DNA of 36,818 nucleotides from JBMTVN01 sp046047235. Lineage in GTDB: Bacteria; Verrucomicrobiota; Verrucomicrobiia; Limisphaerales; JAHDYP01. A program made the position numbers and the translations under genes. The notes below the pieces were generated by a model. That model was not told the DNA's origin. It did no database searches and worked only from the letters and a program-made list of their open reading frames with translations. Shown here in pieces: positions 16,801 through 26,800 of the stretch (its first letter is position 1; each line of letters opens with the position of its first letter). Location: assembly GCA_046047235.1 (NCBI GenBank), contig JBJOII010000028.1, positions 1 to 36,818 on the forward strand. Reading direction: 5' to 3'.

Positions 16801-17474
16801 CTCACAACATTCGTGGAACCGCTCGAGGCGTCCTCCACAAAAAGATCAGGAATCAAAATGAAGTCAGAACTGCTGAGACTCGTGTTCAAACCCATGATGG
16901 CTAGGGTGTGCACCCCGGACGGCAACCAGTCCGCAGCTGCCCCAATCGTAAATGTCTCCGGCGGATTCGAACCACTGCCCCTCGACGATTCGTGATTCGA
17001 AGGCGCGGTCTGGGTATAAGCCGGCTCAGCGCTGCCAGTGGGGGTGTTTCGCCCGGCAATATAAACACCATCCAGCCATGCGATGAAGCCGTCATCGTAG
17101 TCCATCGTCATCCTCAAAACCTGGTCTGCCACGGGCACATCCGTCACCTCGAAAGACCGCCTCACATACACCGTGCTGTATGCGTTGCGCATGTCCGGGA
17201 AAAGAGTGTTGCAGGCCGCCGTCTCCCCAGAGGTATCGGCATACCCAAAGCCGCCACGGCCTTCAACCCACTGCGACCCCAGAAGCCCGGCATCCATCGT
17301 CTGCCACCCGGGCTCCGGAGCACTCGTGCCCTTGCGCACAAGCCATGCATCGGTGGACGCCACTAATGTCTGGGCCGCATCGGCCCGTGGCACCTGCCCC
17401 CACCCCACCATGCAAACCAATGCTAACAGCGGGCTATAACACCAACCTGCTCTCGTCACGTGTCGTTTCAACAT
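13821..17474 (-). CDS. Giant secreted right-handed beta-helix protein
   Basis: A 1217-residue exported protein. The signal peptide ends near 'PRADA', about residue 33. A jelly-roll-like domain with 'YSTVYVRRSFEV' and 'MDYDDGFIAWLDGVYI' follows, also found in the two CotH proteins upstream. Two stretches of parallel beta-helix repeats come next, rich in Asn ladders ('HNNRFG', 'IEGNIFFD', 'MQNNTILG'; later 'VEGCLFENV', 'VENCLIYDF', 'VRDCVIHGV', 'VYNNTVVAS'), separated by a beta-sandwich-like linker. Residues from about 1089 form the DxDxDG/'GTSP'/'FYRV' C-terminal module. Beta-helices of this kind are usually polysaccharide lyases, hydrolases or adhesins; no catalytic set could be picked out. 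The ATG at 17474 has AGGA six bases upstream, overlapping the previous gene's stop codon. Confidence 0.9.
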   Translation of the reverse strand: MLKRHVTRAGWCYSPLLALVCMVGWGQVPRADAAQTLVASTDAWLVRKGTSAPEPGWQTMDAGLLGSQWVEGRGGFGYADTSGETAACNTLFPDMRNAYSTVYVRRSFEVTDVPVADQVLRMTMDYDDGFIAWLDGVYIAGRNTPTGSAEPAYTQTAPSNHESSRGSGSNPPETFTIGAAADWLPSGVHTLAIMGLNTSLSSSDFILIPDLFVEDASSGSTNVVSGVLTTDTTWSVENSPYHAIGEVTVAAGATLTVEPGVVVEFDTGVGLTIEGRLVAEGTESDRIGFRRAIGAGGWGRISISGGVQESRIAYATIDGAAGRGNVKGVDAMIHLDHVVFTNTITQLVTVDDTSIDIRNCVFPTISNDELLHFSGMPANGYARLHNNRFGTTSGYNDTIDFTGGNRPGPIAEFIGNVFESAVDDCFDMDGTDAHIEGNIFFDVRQDAVRDSSSNPISTGADGGNTSELVIARNIFVNCEHSLLLKDAGSALMQNNTILGVHPNPLGSQPPAVINFCEVNRGVPGGRGALFEGNIVWDLEAEPWINFSNAVMFLEVSHSLIQGNDWPGIGNLTADPMFVDVTNLTPDNVLAGLSLQGGSPALGVGPNGLDMGAIVPTGVSLSGEPSFATTNTSALITVAGPGVYAYKWKLNDGAWSGEVALTNSLMIVPGMFDGAEPIRLEGMASGNYRLSVLAKNSAGYWQDESEAAVRTWTVLPSDGGAGFVEVSGTLGADTTWGPEYGEVRVTGPLEVPSGVKLTIAPGTQVRISSGVAMTVSGGALEVQGTLESPVELLPSVEGATWGPLQVAGAGSWIRLRHVDFGWAQLLLGEGVDAELADCYLHDNTGSAILRATHALILRMKRCRVDEYYEVLSQVTPTEVEGCLFENVHGDGFDIDGGVAGSYIRSCTFRHGAVTNVDGVDLGNYSDGTTSDGVIVENCLIYDFPFDKGVSIGERALNIIVRDCVIHGVDAGVAVKDSSYADVYNNTVVASNHGLRLYEKNAGQGGGHAVLWNNILWANGSPITIDSLSEVTVSYSDIEGGYSGGLNLGVDPLFRNAGLADYRLAVDSPVRGMGEGGADMGARMPVGSSLVDTDVDGMPDPWELWADLDPNDSGDAEADTDGDGMSNLAEFQSGTSPTDSGSVLALNGFIPGTAPGYVELEFEALAGRGYAVEFKAAAEGSGWETLVTLPVSEVDYVFATRLFTTTGGSGFYRVVVTSW

Positions 17475-17480
17475 AAAGCT

Positions 17481-17485
17481 TCCTA
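17481..17485 (-). promoter_or_regulatory. Ribosome binding site overlapping the upstream stop codon
   Basis: The TAG stop of the CotH-B gene (17485-17483) runs into AGGA (17484-17481), six bases before the beta-helix ATG. Ribosomes finishing CotH-B would be placed to start the next gene, which indicates translational coupling and decides the start at 17474. Confidence 0.65.
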
Positions 17486-20400
17486 AGGGCGTTTGGGCGT
17501 AACCAGACGATAAAACCGACGCCCCACCCCAACATGGGCGTCTATCACTGACCAACCGCCGGTTTCACTCGCAGAATCAAGATCAGCGAGCACCGCCCAT
17601 CCCAGCGCCCCGCCCAATTCCGAATACTCAACGCTATAACTATGGCCCTGCACCACCCCGAACGTAAGGTGAACGCCGTCCACACCAAATCCAACGCTCT
17701 CCACCTTCACGCTGCTGCCCGCATCAATGGGCGATGTCCCAGCCACCATTTCCTCCACATTCAATAGACCATCCCCGTCAGGATCCGCCCCGGGAACCGC
17801 ATCCTCATTGTTCAAGGCACCCCAATACGTCAACTCCCAGTTGTCATCAAGTCCGTCACCATCGGCATCCGTTACCGGTTCGCGCGGAGCCAGTTCGCCC
17901 GGCCCCGGAACAGCCGCCAGCCAGTTCAACGGCTCATTTCCAAATGAGTCAGCTACCCGACGCTGCAAGGACATACCCGTTCCCGGAACACCCGCAGGCC
18001 AGGGGAACGTCGTAGAGTATCGAACCTCCTCAACCAGAACCTGCGGCACAAGCCCCTCGTCAGGATGAGGAGCCCTCTGCGGCGGATCAGGCAGATACAA
18101 ACGCAAACTCTCGGTGACGTTGCCCAGCTTGCCTCTGTAAGGCCCAAATAGGCGCACCCCATCCGCTATCCCATAAAAAGCCCGAAACTCTGACTCTACA
18201 ACCGAATCCACCCCTGGAGTAAAACTCACCAGCACCACGACCTCCCCACCCCCTAAAACCGTGCCCGCAGGGAACTCGTAATCGACCGCGCCACGCAGGG
18301 TCCATGTGTTGGTCACAATGGATGGGTCGTAAAGCACCTGCGGCGCGGCAAGCAGGTTCGATAGCTCCACAAACTCGTGGAGCGTGTTGTCGTTCGTCCC
18401 GCTCAAAGGCGGCGGCTCCACCATCAGCTCGGTGATCACCACAGGGCCAACACGGGGAGACCCGTTCAAGCCACCTCCCCCTGTCCTGAACTCCTCTGTG
18501 CTCAATGGTGCATCCATACCAAAGCTAGTCGCCCCCAACGGAACAAACTCGACATCGACAGAGGTCTCGTAGCGCCCGAAAGACACCCCATTCTGCGATG
18601 CCTCGAAAGAAACCACGCTCCGGAAACCATTCAGAAGCCCTCCAACACCCACCGAACTCAATACACACTCATCCCCACGCGAAGAGTTGAAAGTGAACGC
18701 GGTCGGACTGTCGAGTGAGCCAAATGCCCCCTCGTAGATAACGTGATATTCTCCCGGCATCATCATGGTGCCTTCCGGAATTCGATACCGCTTCGGATCG
18801 GAGCGGCTGTTGCTCAAATACCAGCCGCTCAAGTCAATCACAGAGGAACCCTGATTATACAATTCCACCGCGTCCTCAAAAGGAGGATCAGTATGCGCCA
18901 GCAGCTCGTTGATCACAATGGAACCAAGCGGCAGCCAATTGGGCCCACCTCGACTCTGCGTCTGCAAAAAGGCCGACTTACCCTCCGCCCCATCCGGGAA
19001 CCGACCCTCGCTAGCACCTTGCGGCTGCAGCCCAAACGATACCTGATCAATCAAGCTGCCCTCAGGACTGTGTAAAGCCACTACCTCGCCCGCCTGACTC
19101 AGGCTGAAATTAACATGGTCAGCCCCCTGCCCCGCGTCACCGTCCGCCACAAAGACCGCATGCCCCGTCGACCCGGCCCCAATAAATGACAAGGACGGAA
19201 TCCTCTGCTTGCCCCAGTCCACAGCATCATCAGAAAGAAAACACCCGCCAAGCAAAACGGGCTGTTGCTGCGGGTTATACAGCTCAAACCAGTCAGCTCC
19301 CTGCGAGGGGTTGCTGCACCATTCGTTGATCCTCAGCAATGCAGCATCCCCCAATAACGCTGGAAGATTCGGAACCGCCGGCGTCACAAGGGTAAGTCCC
19401 CATCCCCCGTACCCATCAGGAATCCGCCCCAATGAATAACCCTCAACCTGCATGCCGAAAACCACGGAATCTACCAACCCCCCACCCCTGTCAGGACGAT
19501 CAAATAGGTACACCCCGTCCCCGCCCCGGCTCAACCCAAAACCCGTGTTCCCAGTCCCCGGAGGGCTTTGATCATTACAGGCGATCACTCTCCTCTCACC
19601 CGCTCCTAATACACTGCCCACCCCAAAAAGATACTTCAAAGGCTCATCCACAGTATCGCTCAAACTCATACCCGAAATGTCCAAAGGCTCAGAAGACGCG
19701 TTGTAGAGCTCAACCCAGTCCCCAGTCCCGTCCGCAAGCGTGGCAGGCTGCCCCGCAGCCACCACCTCGTTGATCACGATCGGCACCTCCGAAAGGTTGG
19801 TACGCGTCGTCACCGCCTCCAAGGCCATCCCAAACACCACATCCCCGCTCGTAGTCGAACTCTGGTGAACCTCCACCGCCAAGGTGTTCGATCCTACCCG
19901 CAAACCCGCCGCCGGAAGCGCAATCCCCGGCTCCAATACGGCATTGTTCACGGTCACACTCGTCAGGCTCGAATAGGTAACCTCCGGGCCCGTCGACATC
20001 CTGAGCCGCCCAACCTCCTCACCGTTAAGGTAAAACACTGCACCGTCATCAATAAAGGGCGCGTACTGAAGCCTCACCCCCGACAAGTCGCCCGCATAAT
20101 CAAATTGAGTCCGGAAATAAATCGTGGGTCTCACACCTGCCAGCAACGTATTCACCGGACCGGCAATCGGGTCAGCATCAAACCCAAATATCCCCGCCCC
20201 GACTGCCCATCCACTATCGTCATACTCATCAGCCTGCCAACCTTGACCAGTCAAGTCCTCAACCTGATTGAATCGCCATGTATTCGTCAGGGTGACCAAC
20301 GGAACCGTCTCTGTCACCACACCAGGTGCCGGCAATGGATTGGGACCACCAGGCGTAGGGGTTAAAAATGTCCCGATCACCCCAGATCCACTCGGCTGGC

Positions 20401-23400
20401 GCCCCTGCGAAATGTCCGGCCATTGAGACCCGTAAACCAGGCGATCAATCGGCGTTCCATCGTCATAAAACAACCCAATCTCCCCCTGAACCGCGCTCAA
20501 CTTGAAGGAAAGATGCTCAGCCCCCTTCTCCGGTGCGCCATCCGCCAGAAATACAGCATGTCCGCCACCCTCAATAAAAGTCATCGGCCATAACCGCGAA
20601 CCACTCTTCCTGTCACCCAGATTGTCACTCATCCATAAACCCCCGAGATCTACTGGCAACACCGAGGGATTATACAACTCCACGAAATCCTCTGCCCCCA
20701 ACATCTCACCCTTCGCAAGCCACTCGTTGATTCGAACAGGATCAGCACTTCCCGTCGCTACCCCCATATTCAACACCCCCGGTGTCGGATCGCACAATAC
20801 CCACCGCCCCCCATCCCCTCGCCCTATGCTCCGGTCCTTCAACTGCAAACCAAACTCCACAAAGTCCAAGAGGCGTAACCCACGATCCGCCCGATCAAAC
20901 AAATACAGCCCCTCCCCCTCCCCCCTGAAAGAAAAACCCGCATGCAAACCGGAAGTCCCATCCTCATCATTCGCCCAAACGACAAGGTACTCCCCGGCAC
21001 CAACCACCGTCCCCTGGGCAAATACAAACTTGGCAGGCTCCAACAGGGAATCGCTCAAACCAAGCCCACCCAGATCCACAGCACTACCGCCCTCATTGTA
21101 CAACTCCAACCAATCCGGAAACGTGCCCTCGTGGTCAACAACACCAGCGTTTCTCGCCAATACTTCGCTAATCCGAATGCTCGGTGCGCCTGTATCAACC
21201 ACCCACCCCACCGTCAAAGCCTCAGCCTCCCCTTGCCATCTACCCTCCATATCCCCCACTTCAATCCTTAAGCTATGCTCACCCTCCGCCAAACCCGCCA
21301 ACACCAAAGGCTCCACAGCAGAAAACTCCACACTCCATCCACCCCCATCCAACTCATACCGATATCGATCAACACCAACCCCACTCACTAGAACGTGCAA
21401 CGCGTCGCTCGGGCTAACAACTCGAGGCAATCCGGAAAACACAGGAAAAAATCTCGACGCGTCAGCCGGTAAATCCGCCGGCAACAATCCCTGGATGTAG
21501 GCGCGACGACCATCCATCCACGCCCCAAGCACTTCAATGACCTGACGAGGTACAAAGCCTGCCAACGTCTGCTCCATAACTGCGTCAAATGACTCAGCCG
21601 AAAAAACCGTGTTCAGTAACCTCCGCAAAGTCAAATAATAGGCGGTCTCAAACTCCGGCGTCGAAAGTAACTGCTCAAACGCAGGAATGTTCCTCGCTCC
21701 CATGATCGTGTTGTTCACCGCAGACGTCGCACTACCGCGCCCCAAAATGGAATCCAGATCATGCGGCACAATGCGGAAGCGCTTATCCGCAACCCCAGAG
21801 TACAGATAATAATCGTCGTTGTGACCTGTGTTGGGACTCGTCTCCCTGTTATCAAAAATTGCCATCACCGCCAAATAGGTGAGCCACTCGTCAATGTCCG
21901 CCACCTGCCTCGCATTCCCCACACTATACAGATCATTAGTACCAATCACTCGAAGCATCCCCATCAGGTCGGTCCAGTCATCCTCCGAATTGTTGGTCGT
22001 CTTGAACCACGTGTTCCCATAGGAGGCGGCGTTCTCTCCCCGCCAGTTAAAGTCTGAAGGCGATATATCTCTCAGCGCCTTGTAAATGTTCCCGGAACCA
22101 TCAACACCAAACCGATGATCGGCAAAATCGCTGTTTAACGCCTCCAAAGCGACATAGCATCCGCTGTAGGTGTGAGGCCCGTTGTCCCCCAGATTCATTC
22201 CGTTCACCCGCAGCTGGACAGGCCGGGTCTCCGCCGCCGGGAGCCCCGAAAGAAGGCACAGCGCAGATCCTAAATGCTGTAGAAAAGTCGACTGGCCGTT
22301 GATATTCAGCGCCTGCACGCCATGCCACCGATCATCACTGCGAAAATTCACCCGATAGTTGTTGGGCTGCAGACTCCGACTCCCATGACCGCGGTTCCGA
22401 ATCCCCACAGCATACCTGCACTGCTCGCCAGACCCATCCCGGCTGATCCAAGTCCCGTTGAACTGAGCGTCAGTGTCCTCCTCACCGTTCGTTGCACGAC
22501 CAATTCGCTCAAGCTCAGCCCGGTCAGCCTCACGCATAACAATGCGATACAGAGGCTCTGCTCCGTCATAAGAAACGTCATCAACCTGATATAGACAGTT
22601 CGCCACCTGACGCTCGCTCAGATCCTCCTCAATCACCGGCACCGGCCATACTCGCTGATTCCCCCCGGCGTCCCGAGCCTGAATATAAAACTCTACGACG
22701 CTCCGGTTCACCTGCGGAGGAATGCTGCCTCCATACACCCCATCACCCGCCGCACCGTCCTCATGCATCCCGTCGTCGTAAAGGTCCGAAACCTCAAACG
22801 CCGCCGGCACTAAACCGTCCACCCTCCAGTTCAACCACGCTTCCACCCCTGCCAAATCCTCATCCAGCAAGCGCACAGTAATACGGACCGTGTCAACACT
22901 CCCTGGCACCAATGGAAAATGAGCCACACTCACAACCAGAGGCGCCACATCACCACTAAAAATTGAGTTGGTCCTGCCCGGAGTACCACCCACTGCCTCG
23001 CTCGCACCCCAGTTCAAACCCTCGTTGTTCGTCATCAACGGCTGGGACCACTCAAGACTCCTGCCAAAACCATCATGCAAGTCCGACCAAACCACACCCT
23101 GATGATTATGATCCAACGGCCCGCGCCACCGTCTTGCCCAAAATCCCTCATCCGCATACGTAACACTGTCAACCCTCACCCCATAGTCATTGTCCAGGTT
23201 GAGGTCGTTGCGGCTGTTTCCCAGCACTCCATCCCAGCCTCCAACCACGTTGGTCACGTCAGGATACAAACCCGAAAAAATGCCCGGATCCGCAGCAACG
23301 ACAAGGAAACTGCCGGGAAGCATCACAACGTCATTGCTAAATGTATACCGAACTCCCCCTGTGATCGCCCAACCGCCCAAGGAGACGTTCGTCTCCCCCA

Positions 23401-23599
23401 AATTCCAAAGCTCAATGAACTCTTCCCTCGAATCCTCAGAGGCCGGGTGATACATGATCTCCGAAATCTTAACGTCCGGAACCAAGGCACCCTGCCCGTG
23501 GGCCAGCCCCAAACACAACCGGGCGCCCAAAACCAAGATCAGCAAACCAAAACAACGCACCCCAAATCCTTGCCATACATGGCTGTTAAAACGACTCAT
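17483..23599 (-). CDS. Giant secreted CotH-kinase protein B with seven lamin-tail domains
   Basis: A 2038-residue exported protein. A signal peptide ends near 'GLAHGQ', about residue 36. Lamin-tail domain (LTD) 1 starts at about 44 ('ISEIMYHPASEDSREEFIEL'). A CotH kinase domain spans about 345-680, with catalytic-type Asp583 in 'FDNRETSPNTGHNDDYYLY' and the metal-binding 'PHDLD' at Asp614/Asp616. LTDs follow from about 808, 950, 1278, 1420, 1562 and 1722, typically opening with I-N-E or I-S-E and containing 'VELYN'. A jelly-roll-like domain sits at about 1100-1270 ('PTIYFRTQF', 'IDDGAVFYLNGEEV'). The C-terminal DxDGDG/'GTSP'/'FYRL' module starts at about 1909. CotH of Bacillus phosphorylates spore-coat proteins; here extracellular protein phosphorylation is an inference. 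It is eight bases upstream of the beta-helix gene. Confidence 0.93.
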   Translation of the reverse strand: MSRFNSHVWQGFGVRCFGLLILVLGARLCLGLAHGQGALVPDVKISEIMYHPASEDSREEFIELWNLGETNVSLGGWAITGGVRYTFSNDVVMLPGSFLVVAADPGIFSGLYPDVTNVVGGWDGVLGNSRNDLNLDNDYGVRVDSVTYADEGFWARRWRGPLDHNHQGVVWSDLHDGFGRSLEWSQPLMTNNEGLNWGASEAVGGTPGRTNSIFSGDVAPLVVSVAHFPLVPGSVDTVRITVRLLDEDLAGVEAWLNWRVDGLVPAAFEVSDLYDDGMHEDGAAGDGVYGGSIPPQVNRSVVEFYIQARDAGGNQRVWPVPVIEEDLSERQVANCLYQVDDVSYDGAEPLYRIVMREADRAELERIGRATNGEEDTDAQFNGTWISRDGSGEQCRYAVGIRNRGHGSRSLQPNNYRVNFRSDDRWHGVQALNINGQSTFLQHLGSALCLLSGLPAAETRPVQLRVNGMNLGDNGPHTYSGCYVALEALNSDFADHRFGVDGSGNIYKALRDISPSDFNWRGENAASYGNTWFKTTNNSEDDWTDLMGMLRVIGTNDLYSVGNARQVADIDEWLTYLAVMAIFDNRETSPNTGHNDDYYLYSGVADKRFRIVPHDLDSILGRGSATSAVNNTIMGARNIPAFEQLLSTPEFETAYYLTLRRLLNTVFSAESFDAVMEQTLAGFVPRQVIEVLGAWMDGRRAYIQGLLPADLPADASRFFPVFSGLPRVVSPSDALHVLVSGVGVDRYRYELDGGGWSVEFSAVEPLVLAGLAEGEHSLRIEVGDMEGRWQGEAEALTVGWVVDTGAPSIRISEVLARNAGVVDHEGTFPDWLELYNEGGSAVDLGGLGLSDSLLEPAKFVFAQGTVVGAGEYLVVWANDEDGTSGLHAGFSFRGEGEGLYLFDRADRGLRLLDFVEFGLQLKDRSIGRGDGGRWVLCDPTPGVLNMGVATGSADPVRINEWLAKGEMLGAEDFVELYNPSVLPVDLGGLWMSDNLGDRKSGSRLWPMTFIEGGGHAVFLADGAPEKGAEHLSFKLSAVQGEIGLFYDDGTPIDRLVYGSQWPDISQGRQPSGSGVIGTFLTPTPGGPNPLPAPGVVTETVPLVTLTNTWRFNQVEDLTGQGWQADEYDDSGWAVGAGIFGFDADPIAGPVNTLLAGVRPTIYFRTQFDYAGDLSGVRLQYAPFIDDGAVFYLNGEEVGRLRMSTGPEVTYSSLTSVTVNNAVLEPGIALPAAGLRVGSNTLAVEVHQSSTTSGDVVFGMALEAVTTRTNLSEVPIVINEVVAAGQPATLADGTGDWVELYNASSEPLDISGMSLSDTVDEPLKYLFGVGSVLGAGERRVIACNDQSPPGTGNTGFGLSRGGDGVYLFDRPDRGGGLVDSVVFGMQVEGYSLGRIPDGYGGWGLTLVTPAVPNLPALLGDAALLRINEWCSNPSQGADWFELYNPQQQPVLLGGCFLSDDAVDWGKQRIPSLSFIGAGSTGHAVFVADGDAGQGADHVNFSLSQAGEVVALHSPEGSLIDQVSFGLQPQGASEGRFPDGAEGKSAFLQTQSRGGPNWLPLGSIVINELLAHTDPPFEDAVELYNQGSSVIDLSGWYLSNSRSDPKRYRIPEGTMMMPGEYHVIYEGAFGSLDSPTAFTFNSSRGDECVLSSVGVGGLLNGFRSVVSFEASQNGVSFGRYETSVDVEFVPLGATSFGMDAPLSTEEFRTGGGGLNGSPRVGPVVITELMVEPPPLSGTNDNTLHEFVELSNLLAAPQVLYDPSIVTNTWTLRGAVDYEFPAGTVLGGGEVVVLVSFTPGVDSVVESEFRAFYGIADGVRLFGPYRGKLGNVTESLRLYLPDPPQRAPHPDEGLVPQVLVEEVRYSTTFPWPAGVPGTGMSLQRRVADSFGNEPLNWLAAVPGPGELAPREPVTDADGDGLDDNWELTYWGALNNEDAVPGADPDGDGLLNVEEMVAGTSPIDAGSSVKVESVGFGVDGVHLTFGVVQGHSYSVEYSELGGALGWAVLADLDSASETGGWSVIDAHVGVGRRFYRLVTPKRP

Positions 23600-23644
23600 G
23601 CTTAAGTTACTCCAATGCTACACCATAACCAAAAAATCCTCAGC

Positions 23645-23878
23645 TCACCTCGATAAGCCAGCAGCTCCCTGCGATAACCCGCCGCAGACCGACACCAGAA
23701 CGGTCCAAAACCGGACCTGGGGTCCGAAAGCAGGGCAGGAAACGGGATAGACGAAATCCAAAAGCCCCGCAATCGAATCACCAAAGCTGACTCTGGTTTG
23801 ATAAGCATAAGTCAGACCATCATTCAAAGCCGACCGGAAAGGTCCAAACATCAGCGCTAGTCGGAGCGGCGTTTTCAT
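23645..23878 (-). CDS. Possible small ORF translationally coupled to CotH protein A
   Basis: A 77-residue frame whose ATG overlaps the stop of the upstream CotH-A gene by four bases (ATGA), the usual arrangement of coupled genes. It starts 'MKTPLRLALMFG' and contains 'VSFGDSIAGLLDFVYPV'. I recognise no family. It fills most of the 275-bp gap before CotH-B, which may be its only reason to appear as a frame; a second frame overlaps it at 23602-23808. Apart from this ORF the gap shows nothing clear. Confidence 0.3.
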   Translation of the reverse strand: MKTPLRLALMFGPFRSALNDGLTYAYQTRVSFGDSIAGLLDFVYPVSCPAFGPQVRFWTVLVSVCGGLSQGAAGLSR

Positions 23879-26800
23879 GGGCTGACAAAAGTAACCAAAA
23901 GCCTGTAATATCCCCCACCCGAACGATCCCCCACCCCCACCTCCACTTCCCCTCCCCCCGGCGGAACCACCAACTGCTCCACCTGCTGCCAGATCCCGCT
24001 CCCCAAATCAGCGGTCGACTCCAGCCAATACTCCCGCCCCTCCAACAACTCCACCCTCATCCTGAAACCAGCACCCTCACGCGTGATCGCACCCACCGCC
24101 AACACACTCGCCGCCAAGCCCGGATCCGTCCCCGCCTGATACTCCTCCCGGTTGCTCAAACCGTCCCCGTCATAATCCAAAGCCGCATCACCGGGATCAG
24201 CCGCATCCAAAAAACCATACTCACTCTCATACGCGTCCGGTAAACCGTCCCCGTCAGAATCACCATTCTCCAATTCTGAGTAGACACCCGGGTTGGGCCA
24301 CGCAACCAACCATAGCGCCGGATCATTGGCGTAACCCTCAACTCTCCTCCTCTGCAGCGAATCCCCCCCTCCATTCGCAGACACCTCCCAGTCCCCCTGG
24401 TTCCCATACGTCACCTCGTCCACCACTATCCAGGATACATCATCCCCCGGAAGATCCGCCGCCTGCGGCCTCTCCAATCCCACCCGGTCGCTCCGGTTGC
24501 TCAACTTGCCACTGAACGGCCCATACATCCGCACCACCCCAGCCCCTAAACCATACCCGGTCTCAAAACCAGACCGCATCACCCCGTCCGTCGGATCAAA
24601 GCCAACCACCAGCAAACTCTCGCCGGCACCCAGCACCACACCACGAGGAAACGTAAAGGCCACACCACCATCCAAACGCCAGGCACCCAAATCCTCCTCC
24701 AACAAAACCGCTGACCCCGTTGGATTGTAGAGTTCCACAAACTCACCCCACGTGTTGTCCGTAACCAGATCCGGATCCACCGGATGATACATCACCTCGG
24801 TAATCACCAGTCCCGACAACGGCCCCGTGTTCACCCCATCACGCGTCCTTTGCGCCAAAGTCCGGTATGCACCCGCCCCATCAGGATACCTCCCGTATGC
24901 CCGCTCGTTCTCCTGCCCCTTGAACCGCACAAAATCCAATACCCGATCCTCCCCACTCCCCGGCAAATACGACAGCAAGACCTGCTCCCCCGCCTTGTCT
25001 AAACCAAATCCACTGGTGATCGGCCGATGGAATCCAGTCACCTCGTCAAAACTCACCCGCTCCCCCGCCCCCAAAATCACCACCGGCAACGCCCACTTCT
25101 TCAGATCGCCAGGATCATCACTCAAATACATGTCCGCCAGCGAAACGCTCCCACCGCCAGCATTCACCAACTCAATCCAATCGTTCGAGTCATACTCCGG
25201 ATGGGCCGCATCAGCGTAGTCCGTGTGCGCTGCCACCTCGTTGATAACCACGCGCATGCCCGTCTCAACAGGCTCCGCCTCGCCAGGCGACCCTCCAATC
25301 AACGTGCTGGCCAGCCAATTTCCAGGATAATCCAACGCACCACTCCCCTGACCATCCATTCCGCCATCCAACACCACCAGCGAATGCCCCGCACCAAAAG
25401 CCGGCAACGGCCAGTCCCGACCATCCCCATAACTGAAATCAACCAACGCCTCCCCCCCCGCCGATGCCTTCAGCACCAGCGTCTCACCACCATTATCCAG
25501 CCCGCCCGCAAAAGGACCAAACACCTGCACCGACTCCGCCAACCCATAATGATCCCGAAACACGCCCGCATCCGGATGCCGCATCACCAACACCCGCTCC
25601 CCCGGCGCCATCGTCGCACCCGCAGGAAATACAAAGTCAACGCCACTCGTAAACTTCGCCCCCGCCAAATCCAAAGCCACCCCATCCCCCATGTTCACCA
25701 ACTCCACATACTCGAAGTCACTCCCCCCAACCGGATCCACCATCAGTTCAGTCAGCCGTAACGATTCTCGCAACGCCACGGTGTTGTCCGGCGGCCCCAC
25801 CATGAACTCCACCGGTGCCGACCAATGACTCGCCCGGCCCGACTGATCCTTCACTCTCACCCGCGCACGATAAGTCACCCCGGGCTTCAACACCCCCGCC
25901 GGCACGTCAATCCCGCTCTGGAACACGCCCAGCTCGCCAGACCCCCAAAGCGCATCCACCTCATACATCCAAGGGTCTTCCGATAACCAACTGCCCTGCC
26001 GGGATTGCGTCACCGCCCCCACTCGCCACTCCTGACTCCCAAACGCATTCACCCCGGAATATGCCCCGCTCAAAAACGCAATCCGGTTGGCCGGATATCC
26101 CGCAGCACCAGCATACGTAATGACCGGTGTCGACGGTATCTGCGCATCGGCAGCCAAACTGTCAAGATACTGGGACCGCGTGCTGATGTAGTTCTTCATC
26201 CCCTGAACCCCACCCGCAAAATCCTTGGTCACACTCGGCTCGCGCGGCCATTGATAGTACCTCCCCTGCCCCGCCTTGCTGCCAGGACTGCTGCTGTACG
26301 TCCCGCTCGACATCTTCGGGTTGTAATCCCATTGCGCGCGATCAGCATCCAGAATGGTGTAACCGGAAACCGCCCCCCTCAAACGCCCCGCCATCTCATC
26401 CACCAAACGCCAGCCCTCATCGCCGTTGAAAAGCAAATCACGCAACTCCCGAATCCGATTGCGAAACTCGATCTCAATCTGCGGCCGGCTCCCGCTCAAA
26501 CGCATCACACCTGTCCCGGATTGCAGCCCCGTCCCGGACTCCCGAATCGGACTCAGCAAACGCTCGCCCACCGCATCCACACCCGCACCCCCCGCATCAG
26601 ACCGATACATATTGTGCGCCCACGTCAGGTCCAAATCCCAAGGCACCACCATCCACTGCCCCGTAACCGGGTTGTGATAGTAAAAGTAGTTCTTCCCATC
26701 GCTGATGTCGTAATGATGAATCCCCTGCACAATGGTCTGGTAGCTGTAGTAAGCCTCCAGATCCCAGTTCGCCCGCCACCACGCATCCGTCGCCCCCGAG

